From positions 1,542,200 to 1,606,199 of the forward strand of contig VWZW01001228.1 of assembly GCA_013397115.1 (NCBI GenBank): DNA of 64,000 bases, given 5' to 3'. The notes beneath the pieces were generated by a model. It searched no databases. It saw only the letters and a program-made list of their open reading frames with translations, and was not told the DNA's origin. This document shows, in pieces, positions 27,601-36,139 of the stretch. The position numbers were made by a program, and so were the translations under genes. Position 1 is the first letter of the stretch; each line of letters starts with the position of its first letter. Source of the DNA: Edolisoma coerulescens. Taxonomy: Eukaryota; Chordata; Aves; Passeriformes; Campephagidae.

Positions 27601-30600
27601 TCATGAATGAAAGGATGGCTATAGGAATTCTTTTTCGGCACTGCTTACTTGCCCTTCTCATGAGAGCAAGTATCAGACCTAAACTGCACAGAAGTCAGTA
27701 TGAGAGCTTGGATCAGCTTTCAGTGAAGCAAAGCTGTTTAATGATACCTGTGCACAGGAATAGATGTTTGTTTGTCTGACCATTTTAAATGCCAGCTGAG
27801 TGTGCGGCTGAAGAGGATTTATTGGTAGTAATCTCCATTGCAGAGTGAGGACAAACTGGCAGTAAGAAAATACATTTTACTGCCACGCTTTCCTTGTTCA
27901 GAAACTGCATCCATTTGGGCATCTGTATGGTCAGTGCACTGTTTGAAGCAGAAAAAATATGGATTTTCAGATACAGAGACAGTTTGTAATCAGAATAAAC
28001 TGTGAGAAATAATTGGCAGCAGAGTGAACGAGGCTTGCCAGACAGGCATCCTGCAGTACGCAGGTCAGGATCCATCCTGCTCTGCAGCAGGCCACGCATG
28101 CAGGCACAGACACAGAATAAACATGTATTGTTTAGTGTACCACCTGCAGAGGAAACAAAGAGAAGCTCTCAGACATCAATGCCATAGCATGACCAAGGGC
28201 TAGAGTCACTGTGCAGGCCCACCTCCAGCCTCCCCTACGAGTGCAATTACTGGAGTCATACTGGTACATAAATCAGTGCAGATCAGAACTGACTCGCTGT
28301 AGCCATTTAATACGCTTGGCTATTTAACTACCTGCCAACCAATGCTCTTTTTATGAATGTTTTATTTTCATTTCATAGGTAAAGTCTACAAATACCCAGT
28401 TTACGACGACTTTGACTTCAGCGAGCGGCCGCTGTTCACTCAGCCCCTGGTGAACACGTTTGCTGTAGCTGGCTACAATGCCACCCTGAACTGCAGCGTC
28501 CGGGGCAACCCCAAGGTACAGCTCTGACAGCACCACTTAAAACACAAGAGAGTTTATCCTGACAATAAAAATTAAATGCCACTTTTACCATTTAATTCAT
28601 GAGCCAGGCTGAAGGCAGACAGACTGGTGTGGGTTCTAAAGAATACCAAAAAAAAAGGGACCTGCTTACCTGTGCTACAGGCACTATAGTAGTTGATATG
28701 ATAACTCAGTGAAGGGGCAGAACCTCAGGAAAAGGCTGGGCTTTATTGGGATCCTCACTGACAACAGCTGTACAGTTAATATATCCGTAAAAGCTGTTAC
28801 TAAAACAAGGCCATAACTATTCTATAAAAAGCTAATTATTTTCTAAGTAAGCATATTGCAGGAATGCTCTGGGTGCCACATTGTTTCTCAGACCCCCTGC
28901 ACGATGTGTCTTGCGGTTTCTTTTGAACTGTGTCTTTTTGATGTCTATTTTCTGTTGTGAGAAACAGAACTGGGCTAGTAAAATAAACCCAGAGTGCTGT
29001 TCACCCTTCACCTTCACAGCTTCTGACTGTGCAAATTACTGTGGAAAAATATGCTTTTCTTATTGACTTGGAGTAGTTGAATGTCAAAAGCTAATGATCA
29101 GATGTTTGCTATCATTACACAGTCCTTGTATTGACAACAGGCTTGTACTTACGACTTTAATTAGGTGATAAGAGCTGCACTGAAAAAAAGAAGTGCTAAA
29201 AAACAGATGCATGATGCAGCCAATGCTTATCTTTGAGTTAAGATTTACAGTTTCTTTTCTATCACTACTTCATCCATTTTCTATCATTTCTGGATTGCTC
29301 AGCTTTAACTGAATGCCACAAAAAAACGGATAAAATATTTCAGTTCACAGGTTTGAGCATTTGGGCTTTCTTTTGGTTTTCTTGTTTGTGTTTGTTTGTT
29401 GTTTTTTTTTCACCACAGCCCAAAATAACCTGGATGAAAAACAAAGTGCTTATAATGAACGACCCAAGGTACCGAATGTTCAGCAACCAAGGTGTCTGCA
29501 CCTTGGAGATCCGCAAGCCCAGCCCATATGATGGAGGCACTTACACCTGCCGAGCAGTCAATGAACTGGGAGAGGCAGAGGTGGACTGCAAACTGGAAGT
29601 AAGAGGTAAGGGCTTTAAAACATTGCAAACACCCTCTTTGCCCGAGCACTGTCCACCTTGGAGTTGAAAGGATGCAAGGCAAATGCAAAAGGGAGTTTTC
29701 AGCTTTTCTGGATTAAATCAACAGCTCTGTTAGGACAAAACAGCTTTCTTTTGTTTTGTTTTCATTAATGGATAAATTTTATGAATTTCGGGTAGTTTAG
29801 AATTAACTGGGATACCACGAATGGCAACAGACTTGGATTGGACTACCAATGAATAATCTCAGGAACATATTTTTCAGAAAATTACTTCCTAGGAAAAGAT
29901 AGGGTCATATTTATCCGGACTAATTCCCACCAAAGGCTTAGTTTCAGCTGTGGAATAAACTAAGTATGTCTCAAAAAATTAATCTGAGTATATAAGTAAG
30001 GAAAGCTGCATAAAGCCAGCTGATAGGAAGTGTCTAACTAAGGAATTTAGAGGGAATTTGGGTCATATCAAATGGCTCTAATTGTATTACTTCCATCATG
30101 CTAGTGTATAATGAAAACCACATTTAAAATGTTTATGGATTATATTGTGTTTATTTTGTATTTCAGTTTCCATTTTCTGTATTTTCTGATGTATCTTGTC
30201 CCACAGATCAAATTTGCCAGCAAGAAGACATTTCAATAAACGTTTGGTCGATGTTAAGCTGAACTCTTAACTAATGTAATGAAAACATGCATAATGTATT
30301 TCTTAGTTTTTTGGGGTTTTTTTAAGATACTGTCTTTGAAAGGTGATGTCCTCATCCTGGAAGTAAGATTGCTTTCCTTAATCACAAGCAAACTTTCTAT
30401 TTCACAGGCTAACAGAAAACCTAAACACTTGAGAAGGTTGCTTTGCCTGTTTTTTTTATACCAAAAAGCCAAGTTAGGTTGCTAAGTGGACACAGCAGCC
30501 GAAGCTTAGCAAACCAGGATAGGCTCAGGGTTTGCTCTAGGCAACTATAGGAAATTGCTATTAAACAGCCAGAGTATGAAGACATCATTACATCTTACTT

Positions 30601-33466
30601 CTCTCTTCTACTGACTTACATGTTGGTTTATCATCCTCTTAAGTTTCCCAGCCTGTTTGTTCATTTAGGAGGGCTCCCCAGATGGCTGCTCCTCACGCTG
30701 TCACAGAGCAGAGACCTGCGGATTTCTGACTCACTGGAAATGAATTCCAGCGTCTGTGTGTGTGTGTCTGTTTGTTTTCATGTGTATAGCCTTAAACTGG
30801 TTCAGCTCTATTCCAGCAAGTACCTGTCAAGGTCTGGGTTTGTAAGATGATGAGATGCAGTTGAATGTTGTCTGAGTAAGATTAACAGGCTCAAGGCTAT
30901 GCTGCCTATCTGGTGAACGTACAAGCTATGGTGCTGTTACTACAGATAGTAGGCGTGACTTACTAGTAAATCATGCTAGAGAGCTTTATGCCATGCAATA
31001 GCATTTATTGTAGTAAGCTATGTTTCCTTCTGCTGACTAGAATTACTTTTAGCCATTTATCTCTGACATACTGGAGAACTTGAATTTATCGTGCACATAT
31101 AAATGCTCAGCTCCAAAAATGTCTGAACAGCCTAGGATTTCAGAGTGTGCATAATATTGGAACAACTGACTAGTCAGTAATACTCTGGCTATGATTACTA
31201 TCAGTATGCTACAATTTTCTACATTTTTAGCCATTTCCTTACATGATTTTAGGTGTAAAATTAACCCCCCTAGTTGTTCCTAAATGTAATGCTCGTTTCC
31301 TGAAAACATTTTCATGATACTTATAAGCACAACCGTTAAAATAATAAGAACTTATTCTGTCCTCAGAAGAGGTTTTTCATGTACTGATATTATTTCAGAT
31401 AGACAATATTTTGTTCTTTGGTTTTAAGTTTTGCTGAGTGAACTTAAAAATGGAAGTTATGTAACCTGCTCAGTAAAATTGCACATAGAGTGGCTTTTTT
31501 TTGTAAATGTGTGTGTGTGTGTGTGTGTAAAAAGTCATGTAATAGATGACTCTTTCTCATCCATCTTCAAAGATAACAACATATGCAGAACCTCGTTACA
31601 TGTTTCATACTCACTACAGAAAATACCATATATATCTTTTGAGTTTGTTGAGGTAGATCCCTAAATTTGGCTCTAAATCTCCTGTTATAAGCAGTAAAGA
31701 ACTGATTCCTTATCAGCTTCACTGAGGTCGGTGAAAAGAATTAGATAAGGTGCTGTGCTTCTTTTATCATGGAAAAAACAGCTTTGGAGAACCTTTATCT
31801 TAGAAGTGAAATCAAGGCTGGTGATCACTCTAATAATAGGTTGGTGATAGCAAAGTTGCTGTATAAGAAATATTTTTTTTAAAAGGTGTTAAGATCAACT
31901 GGGAAGAATTTGAAATGCGAATAAATACCACTATAAATATTCTAATTCTGCAGTGATCTATCATGGAGTAATTAACCCAGGAGAACCACTCAGCTTGGCG
32001 GGGGATAATCAGGTTTATAATGCGCATACTCCTCTGGACATTCCATTTCATTCCCATCCTCTCTTTCCACATGCAAATGCATTTTCTGCATGCAAAGTGT
32101 GTATTTCTTTGCTTTTTTAGATTAAAAAAAAAAAGCTAGTGTCTCATGGCATACATTGTCTATGTCACATGAGCAAAGAAGGCCAAATTAATCAAGACAA
32201 TACCCAATCATATGGGTATTTAATATCAGAATTACTAAGGTTGTAGACATATTTCATAGAACTACATGTATCTATAAAGAATTTATTTAATGACTGTGAA
32301 TATGTTTGACCACAACATTTAGACCTTTCCAGGAGAAAGAAATATGCATTTCCAAAAAACCCTCAGCTCTCAGTTAGTTTGTAGAATTATTGAAAGACCA
32401 GAAGTATCATCAAGTCATTTACTGCACTTAAAAGGCATTCTTTATACCAGGGCAGCCTTTGGTTACAAATTAGTGCTCAGAATGATAATCCATGCTGGAA
32501 CTTAACCGACCCATTTTAAGGATGAAATCTTGATTCAATTACTTACAAGCAGAAAATTCTACTGCATTTACTTTATCTCCTCTAGAACTTATTTTACATT
32601 CAAGTTCATTGGGGTTCAGAAAATTTAACTCTTTCTATAGAAAGTCTTTTTCCTTGCAATCTTGCCCAGATTCAGAACATTAACAGTGCAGTTTTAAAAT
32701 GACAGTGACACCCAGAAACTGGTCTGCAGTATATTATGGATCCAGAGTTACAATTTCAGTCCTAAAACATATTAGGAGATCAGACCGGATAATGTTTCTG
32801 TAGCTTTTGAAGTATTGGGTTATTTTTGTTAAAAGGCTACGATAGGTACAAAGTTTAGTGCTTTCATAGACATACACATAGATAAGTGTATTTATATGGG
32901 TGTTTTTACAGAGTCAAAATGTTTAATTAAAGGTAAGGGCTCCTACAGAGTAAATAGCATGCTTTAAGTAATGTAAATGTGGATATATGACAAAGTACAT
33001 ACTGTAGTGCACAGGTATATAATTAGTCTGTACTTGATTATTTTGCCTTACAGAGTTTCAACATATATATATATACATGCTTCAGTGTTACGTGTGTGCC
33101 TTTTTTTTCCCCTGGTGGAAAATACTATATATATATATGTGTTAGCTTCTTTGAAGCTACATTTGGAAACTGTTATCATAAATATAATTTGGTTCCAATC
33201 TATACTTTAGACTAATTAGAGGTTTTTATAGTTACTTGTACCTATTAATCTAGCTTTTACATATTAATGATAATTGTGAAGTGGAACTGGATCCCTACCT
33301 TTTACTCTTCATGTGCTTCTATTCCTACATATTTTACATAACTAAGGATTAAATTATCATCCTGACATAATTGTAATAATAATTTCAGTCAACATTTTCT
33401 CTCCACTTTTGTGTTTGCAATTAAATTGTTACTTCTCTTTCTCTCTCTCCCTTAGTTACACAGTAA
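604..33466 (+). CDS. MYBPC1: Myosin-binding protein C, slow skeletal type (3' part of gene, exons joined)
   Basis: Thick-filament protein of the sarcomere C-zone; its C-terminal domains bind myosin rod and titin, and its N-terminal part modulates actin-myosin contact. In the window, 23 exons run to the short-form stop (604-655, 2215-2271, 5788-5954, 7077-7209, 8814-8938, 10006-10111, 10412-10578, 11196-11358, 12107-12213, 13442-13575, 14704-14860, 15390-15494, 16193-16381, 17007-17141, 20721-20774, 21877-22044, 22533-22621, 24071-24266, 24864-25003, 26751-26910, 28379-28515, 29419-29605, 33456-33466). Together they encode about 979 residues: M motif, Ig C2, C3, C4, C5, FnIII C6 and C7, Ig C8, FnIII C9, Ig C10. 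All junctions keep frame and all introns are GT-AG. The slow rather than cardiac paralogue is indicated by a C5 without the cardiac-specific insertion, by close agreement with slow-type wording throughout and by CHPT1 as neighbour. The N-terminus and C1 domain are outside the window, so the entry is partial at the 5' side only. Confidence 0.97.
2215..2271 (+). CDS. MYBPC1: MYBPC1 exon: N-terminal part of M motif
   Basis: Reads SGEGQEDAGELDFSGLLKR, a hallmark stretch of slow MyBP-C leading into the M motif. It is 57 nt long with equal phases on both sides, so skipping would keep frame. The following intron (3516 bp) has poly-T/A runs and a small palindromic repeat near 3569 but no recognised gene. 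Confidence 0.92.
3569..3604. repeat. Palindrome GGATATTAATATCC with an imperfect second copy
   Basis: A perfect 14-bp palindrome at 3569-3582 is followed at 3591-3604 by a one-base variant (GGATATTAACATCC), separated by a short GT run. It lies in a MYBPC1 intron; no function can be assigned. Confidence 0.6.
5788..5954 (+). CDS. MYBPC1: MYBPC1 exon: M motif core
   Basis: Encodes the M-motif core, including VDVWELLKNANPSEYEKIAF and the basic helix KRLKRMRREVKKSA, the regulatory region between Ig C1 and C2 that contacts myosin S2 and actin in this family. Acceptor ATGTCAG, donor GCAG/GTATGG. The following intron (1122 bp) has AT-rich TATA/TGTG repeats around 6450-6550 and nothing else recognised. 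Confidence 0.96.
7077..7209 (+). CDS. MYBPC1: MYBPC1 exon: start of Ig C2
   Basis: Begins A-F-A-K-G-L-D-P-A-Y-Q-V and contains VELADPTVELKWYKNGQE, the first half of the C2 immunoglobulin domain with its conserved Trp. Donor AA/GTAAGT. The following intron (1604 bp) holds a TTT-rich run near 8545 and no gene that I can support. Confidence 0.97.
8814..8938 (+). CDS. MYBPC1: MYBPC1 exon: end of Ig C2
   Basis: Reads KYIFEHKGNQRILFINNCTM then DDARYYVTAGDEKCSTELF, the second half of the C2 Ig with the D-x-A/G-x-Y strand-F motif. The following intron (1067 bp) shows nothing recognised. Confidence 0.97.
10006..10111 (+). CDS. MYBPC1: MYBPC1 exon: start of Ig C3
   Basis: Starts D-P-P-I-L-V-T-K and contains YVGERVELSCEVSEDDANVK, the Cys-bearing strand B and following loop of Ig C3. 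Donor TG/GTAAGC splits the conserved Trp codon. The following intron is only 300 bp. Confidence 0.97.
10412..10578 (+). CDS. MYBPC1: MYBPC1 exon: end of Ig C3
   Basis: Reads W-F-R-N-G-V-E-L and ends ATYSVMTTGGQSEAKLSVD, the end of Ig C3. The following intron (617 bp) is featureless. Confidence 0.97.
11196..11358 (+). CDS. MYBPC1: MYBPC1 exon: start of Ig C4
   Basis: Begins L-R-P-L-K-I-S-L and contains LGQEIHLKCEISENVEGKWY, the core of Ig C4. Acceptor CCCTAAG, donor AG/GTAAGT. The following intron (748 bp) is AT-rich with nothing recognised. Confidence 0.97.
12107..12213 (+). CDS. MYBPC1: MYBPC1 exon: end of Ig C4
   Basis: Reads R-I-H-R-F-V-I-P then DDEGEYMFVPDAYNINIPCK, the end of C4. The following intron (1228 bp) has no recognised feature. 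Confidence 0.96.
13442..13575 (+). CDS. MYBPC1: MYBPC1 exon: start of Ig C5
   Basis: Contains DPPKLHLDGLGENNTVTVVA and LEIPITGEPPPKVFWSRGDK. It ends exactly on a codon. The next exon continues directly, so the cardiac-specific C5 insertion is absent, as expected for the skeletal forms. The following intron (1128 bp) has no recognised feature. Confidence 0.97.
14704..14860 (+). CDS. MYBPC1: MYBPC1 exon: end of Ig C5
   Basis: Starts M-V-T-D-S-G-R-I-R-A-E-T and contains EDSGPFRITLKNEAGEDTAL, the end of Ig C5. Human slow MyBP-C has different residues at the first few positions. The following intron (529 bp) contains a CT microsatellite at 15230-15255. Confidence 0.95.
15230..15255. repeat. CT microsatellite
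   Basis: A nearly pure (CT)n run of about 26 bases with one CG interruption, in the intron between the C5 and C6 exons. Confidence 0.9.
15390..15494 (+). CDS. MYBPC1: MYBPC1 exon: start of FnIII C6
   Basis: Reads DVPDPPQAPNVTEVGEDWC then MTWEPPANDGGSPIL, the first half of the C6 fibronectin III domain with its WEPP and DGGSPI signatures. The following intron (698 bp) begins with a TTTG/TTTT-rich low-complexity run. Confidence 0.97.
16193..16381 (+). CDS. MYBPC1: MYBPC1 exon: end of FnIII C6
   Basis: Contains GYFIERKKKQSSRWMRLNFE and YEVRVFAVNAIGMSKPSMPS, the second half of C6 with the fibronectin YxVRxxAxNxxG motif. The following intron (625 bp) has no recognised feature. Confidence 0.98.
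17007..17141 (+). CDS. MYBPC1: MYBPC1 exon: start of FnIII C7
   Basis: Contains AVTSPPTLLAVDSVTDTSVT and WRPPDQIGAAGLDGYVVEYC, the first half of C7. It ends one base into a codon, which can be completed either by the cassette exon at 20721 or directly by the exon at 21877. Confidence 0.97.
19081..19122. repeat. 14-bp tandem repeat, three copies
   Basis: Three head-to-tail copies of AAAATRCCAATTTT (R is A, G, A). It sits in the large intron before the cassette exon; a plain tandem duplication. Confidence 0.85.
20235..20590 (+). promoter_or_regulatory. CU-rich intronic tract upstream of cassette exon, candidate PTBP site
   Basis: On the sense strand this stretch is dominated by C and T and contains at least ten TCTT motifs, ending about 130 nt before the 54-nt cassette exon. 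UCUU and CUCUCU motifs in pyrimidine-rich intron sequence are the known binding preference of polypyrimidine tract-binding proteins, which repress many muscle and neural exons. Binding here is inference. Confidence 0.4.
20721..20774 (+). CDS. MYBPC1: MYBPC1 alternative cassette exon in FnIII C7
   Basis: 54 nt, phases 1-1, so inclusion or skipping keeps frame. It reads S-I-S-T-D-L-S-E-D-L-G-E-P-P-F-N-L-E and then joins ADEW of the next exon. Human MYBPC1 has an insertion of the same length (18 codons) at the same point, also acidic and ending in a similar aromatic-acid-Leu pattern, but otherwise diverged. The acceptor tract is short (TTCTCTCAAG after purine-rich sequence), as for many regulated exons. 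A second in-frame AG at 20731-20732 could give a 42-nt version. The following intron (1102 bp) has no recognised feature. Confidence 0.78.
21877..22044 (+). CDS. MYBPC1: MYBPC1 exon: end of FnIII C7
   Basis: Begins ADEWIVANPELTDKTKFTIN and contains ILVRVKAVNAAGESEPKYY, closing C7. The following intron is 488 bp with nothing recognised. Confidence 0.98.
22533..22621 (+). CDS. MYBPC1: MYBPC1 exon: start of Ig C8
   Basis: Reads EPPKIRLPRHLKQTYTRRVG then ETVNLVIPFQ, the family-diagnostic start of Ig C8. It ends on a codon boundary. The following intron (1449 bp) contains the assembly gap. Confidence 0.98.
22660..22750. other. Poly-pyrimidine low-complexity tract with 4-base assembly gap
   Basis: Runs of T and C on both sides of four N at 22721-22724. 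The gap sits inside a poly-C/poly-T stretch of the intron, where sequencing commonly fails; its true length is unknown. No exon is expected here, because the flanking C8 exons join in frame. Confidence 0.9.
24071..24266 (+). CDS. MYBPC1: MYBPC1 exon: rest of Ig C8
   Basis: Starts GKPRAKVSWQKNGSPIDKNE and contains NDTIIFIRKAERGHSGEYDM. Its GC content is clearly higher than that of the flanking introns. Donor GTTG/GTATGT. The following intron (597 bp) has no recognised feature. Confidence 0.98.
24864..25003 (+). CDS. MYBPC1: MYBPC1 exon: start of FnIII C9
   Basis: Reads DRPGPPEIVTIEDVWGENVN then WKPPKDDGNAAITGYTIQKA, the first half of C9. It ends on a codon boundary after KKSM. The following intron (1747 bp) has a T-run near 25738 and no recognised gene. 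Confidence 0.98.
26751..26910 (+). CDS. MYBPC1: MYBPC1 exon: end of FnIII C9
   Basis: Starts EWFTVIEHYHRTSATINELV and contains YYFRVFAENMCGLSEDATMT. The donor GATG/GTTAGT is a little weaker than the others. The following intron (1468 bp) has no recognised feature. Confidence 0.98.
28379..28515 (+). CDS. MYBPC1: MYBPC1 exon: C9-C10 linker and start of Ig C10
   Basis: Reads GKVYKYPVYDDFDFSERPLF then TQPLVNTFAVAGYNATLNCS, the linker and first strands of C10, the domain that anchors the protein to the myosin rod. It ends on a codon boundary. The following intron is 903 bp. Confidence 0.98.
29419..29605 (+). CDS. MYBPC1: MYBPC1 exon: rest of Ig C10
   Basis: Starts PKITWMKNKVLIMNDPRYRM and contains NQGVCTLEIRKPSPYDGGTY then CRAVNELGEAEVDCKLEVR. 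It ends one base (G) into a codon, which is completed by one of two downstream exons, giving two possible C-termini. Confidence 0.98.
31508..31528. repeat. TG microsatellite
   Basis: Pure (TG)n run of about 21 bases in a MYBPC1 intron. Confidence 0.9.
33062..33138. repeat. Two TA-dinucleotide runs
   Basis: Short (TA)n runs at 33062-33074 and 33126-33138 flank about 50 bases of ordinary sequence. Confidence 0.8.
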
Positions 33467-33495
33467 GGATTTTTGAATGTATATTGTCATCTAAG
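33456..33495 (+). CDS. MYBPC1: MYBPC1 penultimate exon with short-form stop codon
   Basis: 40 nt with a strong acceptor (pyrimidine tract ending CTCTCTCCCTTAG) and donor CTAAG/GTAAGC. Joined to the C10 exon it reads V-T-Q-stop (TAA at 33464-33466), giving the ending EVRVTQ. This is close to the short C-terminus of other MyBP-C proteins (LEVRVPQ in the cardiac form). The stop lies 29 nt before the next junction, too close to trigger nonsense-mediated decay under the usual 50-nt rule. The 40-nt length is not a multiple of three, so skipping changes the C-terminus. Confidence 0.87.
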
Positions 33496-33567
33496 GTAAG
33501 CTTTCATATGGTTCTTGCATATGAAGCTTATGTCTGTTTATACGTCATACAATGTCTGCCTAGTATG

Positions 33568-33758
33568 GCATGATTTTCATTATGCCACTTAATGAAAATG
33601 TTTTTATAAGTTAGCAGCATGATGGTTTTAAAGCATATAAATTCAGATCTTAATAATTGCTTGTTATGGTAATTCTTAGTAGTCCATCCCATTTCTTCTA
33701 ATGGTGCATGTTTCAATGGAATTTAACAGTGCATGAGTTGGCATGATTCATTAGCATG
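33568..33758 (+). promoter_or_regulatory. Cluster of GCATG motifs, candidate RBFOX splicing enhancer
   Basis: Six GCATG pentamers lie 73-263 nt downstream of the penultimate exon: 33568, 33617, 33706, 33731, 33741 and 33754. Those at 33706 and 33731 are the full TGCATG. A seventh is at 33943. Chance expectation is about one per kilobase. RBFOX proteins, abundant in muscle, bind this motif and usually promote inclusion when it lies downstream of an exon; use here is inferred. Confidence 0.5.
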
Positions 33759-33903
33759 AATAAAATGCAAGTAATAAAAAGAGCATTTTGTATTTACAGC
33801 AAGTTATTTTTTATAGGAATATACCTCTACATAATCAAAACATTTATTCCAGAGTTAACTTCATTTAAAAATGAATGATTCGTAGCACAACTTGCACTCC
33901 ATG

Positions 33904-33941
33904 AGCTGAAAGAATGCCAAAAAGCTGAAAGAATGCCAAAA
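33904..33941. repeat. 19-bp perfect tandem duplication
   Basis: Two adjacent copies of AGCTGAAAGAATGCCAAAA in the last MYBPC1 intron, followed by an ambiguous base (N at 33968) at the end of a T-run. Confidence 0.9.
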
Positions 33942-34494
33942 AGCATGCCTTTCTTTTTTTTTTTTTTNGTGCATCTACCTAAGGTTGGGAGCGAACAGTT
34001 CTGCCACAATGACGATGTTAAATGAGACAGCGCAGTCTCATAATCACTAGTAACTAATAGCATTTTAATTGAATAATCCTTGTGTTAATAAAGGTTATAA
34101 ATTCTTAAAAATCTGTACTCGGCATAAATGTTGTATGTAAGTATCAGCTCAATTGCATTTAGCTGAAGCATTCAGAGAGTGTTATCTTCACCCTGGCAAT
34201 GTACTTTTGCTTTAAAGCTTTTGGTGTGTTCCAGAAAAAGCTCAGAAGGTAAGTGCAGCTATCACTGGGTGGTTTGCAACTTGCAGAACACAATATTCAT
34301 GCAGATTTGTAAGGGGAATAATAATGGTATATAGCTTTCTTAAAGCAATTTATGCCCTTTGTCTGGAGAAAGGGCAGATTCTAAAGTTTTTAGCAAAATA
34401 TTTATCTTTTTCCCACTGTTTCTTCCAAATATCATTTGACTTCAATGAAATTAACAGAAATATTAATGTGTTTAATTTCCATGGCTTTTATTTC

Positions 34495-34750
34495 AGTGGC
34501 ATGGGGCATCCGCAACCTCTATGGGCAACGTGTGCCAGGGCCTCACCACCCTCACAGTAAAGAATGTCTTCTTTGTGTCTAATCTAAACCCACCCTTTTT
34601 CAGTTTGAAGCCATCACCCCTTGTCCTATCACTCCATGCCCTTGTAAAAAGTCCCGCTCCAGCTCTCTTGCAAGTTCCCTTTAGGCACTGGAAAGCGCTC
34701 TAAGGTGTCCCTGGAGCCTTCCCTTCTCTGGGCTGAACAACCCCAACAAA
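34495..34750 (-). mobile_element. CR1 LINE 3' fragment, antisense
   Basis: Sequence such as GGGGCATCCGCAACCTCT, CTCACCACCCTCACAGTAAA and GGCTGAACAACCCCAAC follows the reverse complement of the avian CR1 3' region as I know it. The fragment is degraded, truncated at its 5' end and cannot be active. It sits in the last MYBPC1 intron, about 650 bp before the terminal exon. Confidence 0.85.
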
Positions 34751-35402
34751 AAGTGAAATTTTGAAGTGAATTTAAAAGCAAATCCAGAATGTTTCTTCAG
34801 ACTTCCCCAGAAGATGAAAGTTTCAGCTTTCATCAGCTCTCTCTCTCTCTGGAGACTAAGGACACCTAAATCTAAAATCCTGGCTTTTTTTCATATGATT
34901 CTTTCACATCTGTCATCCCACTTGTTATTTTCAAGCAACGTGGTAAATATTTTGCTAAATACCTAGAAACCACTTTAAGACCCAAAGTTAGAATAAATGC
35001 ATGTTTTCCACAACTCATCCCAGTTAGGTGTTTTCTACACTGTTCCCCCTGCACTGACTTCCATCTCTGACCATACTCCACCCAGCCCAATGGAAAGCCA
35101 GGAGAGTTATTTGAAGTGAAGTTTACCATAAACTATTGCATGTGGTGAGATAAATGACTGAATATATGATATCCTAGAAATGAAATTCACCCTGCACAAG
35201 AGGACAGGAAAGGCCTGTATAGTACCCATTAAATAATGGTGAAGTGTCATGCCGGACTTTTGAGCAGGGTTGAATTTTACCACATCTCAAAGTATGTAAT
35301 AGGGACTGACTAAAACTCGTCACTTATGCCAGAAAATAAAGGTACAAAGCTGTTGCTGCAGGGACCTTCAACCTGAAGATTACCTTCTTGTCTTGTTTGT
35401 AG

Positions 35403-35503
35403 GTGGGCTTTCGTTCTTCAGACTATTAATGGATGGAGTGCCTCCGCATATCATTGACTCGTATATGCGTGAAGTGCAGGCAGACAAAACTGAAGGGAAG
35501 TGA
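35403..35503 (+). CDS. MYBPC1: MYBPC1 alternative C-terminal coding region in the terminal exon
   Basis: If the 40-nt exon is skipped, the split G of the C10 exon joins this exon (acceptor TCTTGTTTGTAG) and opens 33 codons beginning G-G-L-S-F-F-R-L-L-M-D-G-V-P and ending D-K-T-E-G-K, then TGA at 35501-35503. Tissue-specific unique C-terminal tails are known for slow MyBP-C (a human variant-1 tail of 26 residues has been tied to obscurin binding). Whether this tail is homologous to that one I cannot tell. A 33-codon open frame can occur by chance (roughly one in five), so the coding call is moderate. In the short form this stretch is 3' UTR. Confidence 0.45.
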
Positions 35504-36135
35504 GAGTCCATCCACAGTGTTTCCTCCCACTGCACTGGAAGCTGGTAGCAGAATAACAGCATTTTAGTTCCTGCCATGACAGAAAAACACGTGCGGTGGG
35601 GGATTTTACGACTTTTTTTCTTTTTTTTTTTTTTTCTTAATTGTCCTTTTGTTTTCCCTACCTGCTCTTACTGAAAAGAAAGAATACGCATGGATTGCTT
35701 TGAGGTTGAAATGAAATGAACTGAAGACAACACACGTTTTGTAATGTTCGGCTTTATTTTCTGTTTGATATCGTGTTCTGTTTTTTAATGAGGAAAGAGA
35801 GGAAGTTGTGTAACAAGCATAAGGAGGCAGTCAGAGTCTGTACTCGGTGGTACAAAGCATATCTTTCTCAGACTGGAAGTACATGGATTAGCCAGTAGAT
35901 GTGCAATAAGATCCTTGGAATACATACCTCTGATAATGTATCTTATTCACCTGAGAATTGTTTAACAGAATATGGTTTTACTATAATGTAACTAGTGCAT
36001 ATGTAATTAATGATCATTTAAGCTGAACATATCTTCCTATAGAAGTTTTGATTTCCTAAATCTGACCCAGCAGTCTCTCTACTTAACTGAAATTGTTTTA
36101 TTTAATGTACAATAAACATGAAGTGTTTAAGACCT
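35504..36135 (+). other. MYBPC1: MYBPC1 3' untranslated region
   Basis: Terminal exon sequence after either stop codon, AT-rich, running to the polyadenylation signal near 36111. The exact cleavage position is estimated as 15-25 nt after that signal. Confidence 0.75.
36111..36116 (+). terminator. MYBPC1: Polyadenylation signal AATAAA of MYBPC1
   Basis: Canonical AATAAA followed within 40-60 nt by a T-rich stretch. A second AATAAA at 36204-36209 could serve as an alternative site. Confidence 0.7.
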
Positions 36136-36139
36136 ATTA

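Larger units (their letters stand above)
29606..33455 (+). other. MYBPC1: Large MYBPC1 intron before the penultimate exon
   Basis: 3.85 kb, AT-rich. It contains a TG microsatellite at 31508-31528 and TA runs at 33062-33074 and 33126-33138. An octamer-like ATGCAAAT lies near 32072. No exon, RNA gene or clear transposon was recognised. Confidence 0.6.

Noticed and set aside
32060..32100. Octamer-like ATGCAAAT and nearby GCATGCAAAG as an enhancer
   Set aside because: Single short motifs are expected by chance in 64 kb, and nothing else points to a regulatory element.
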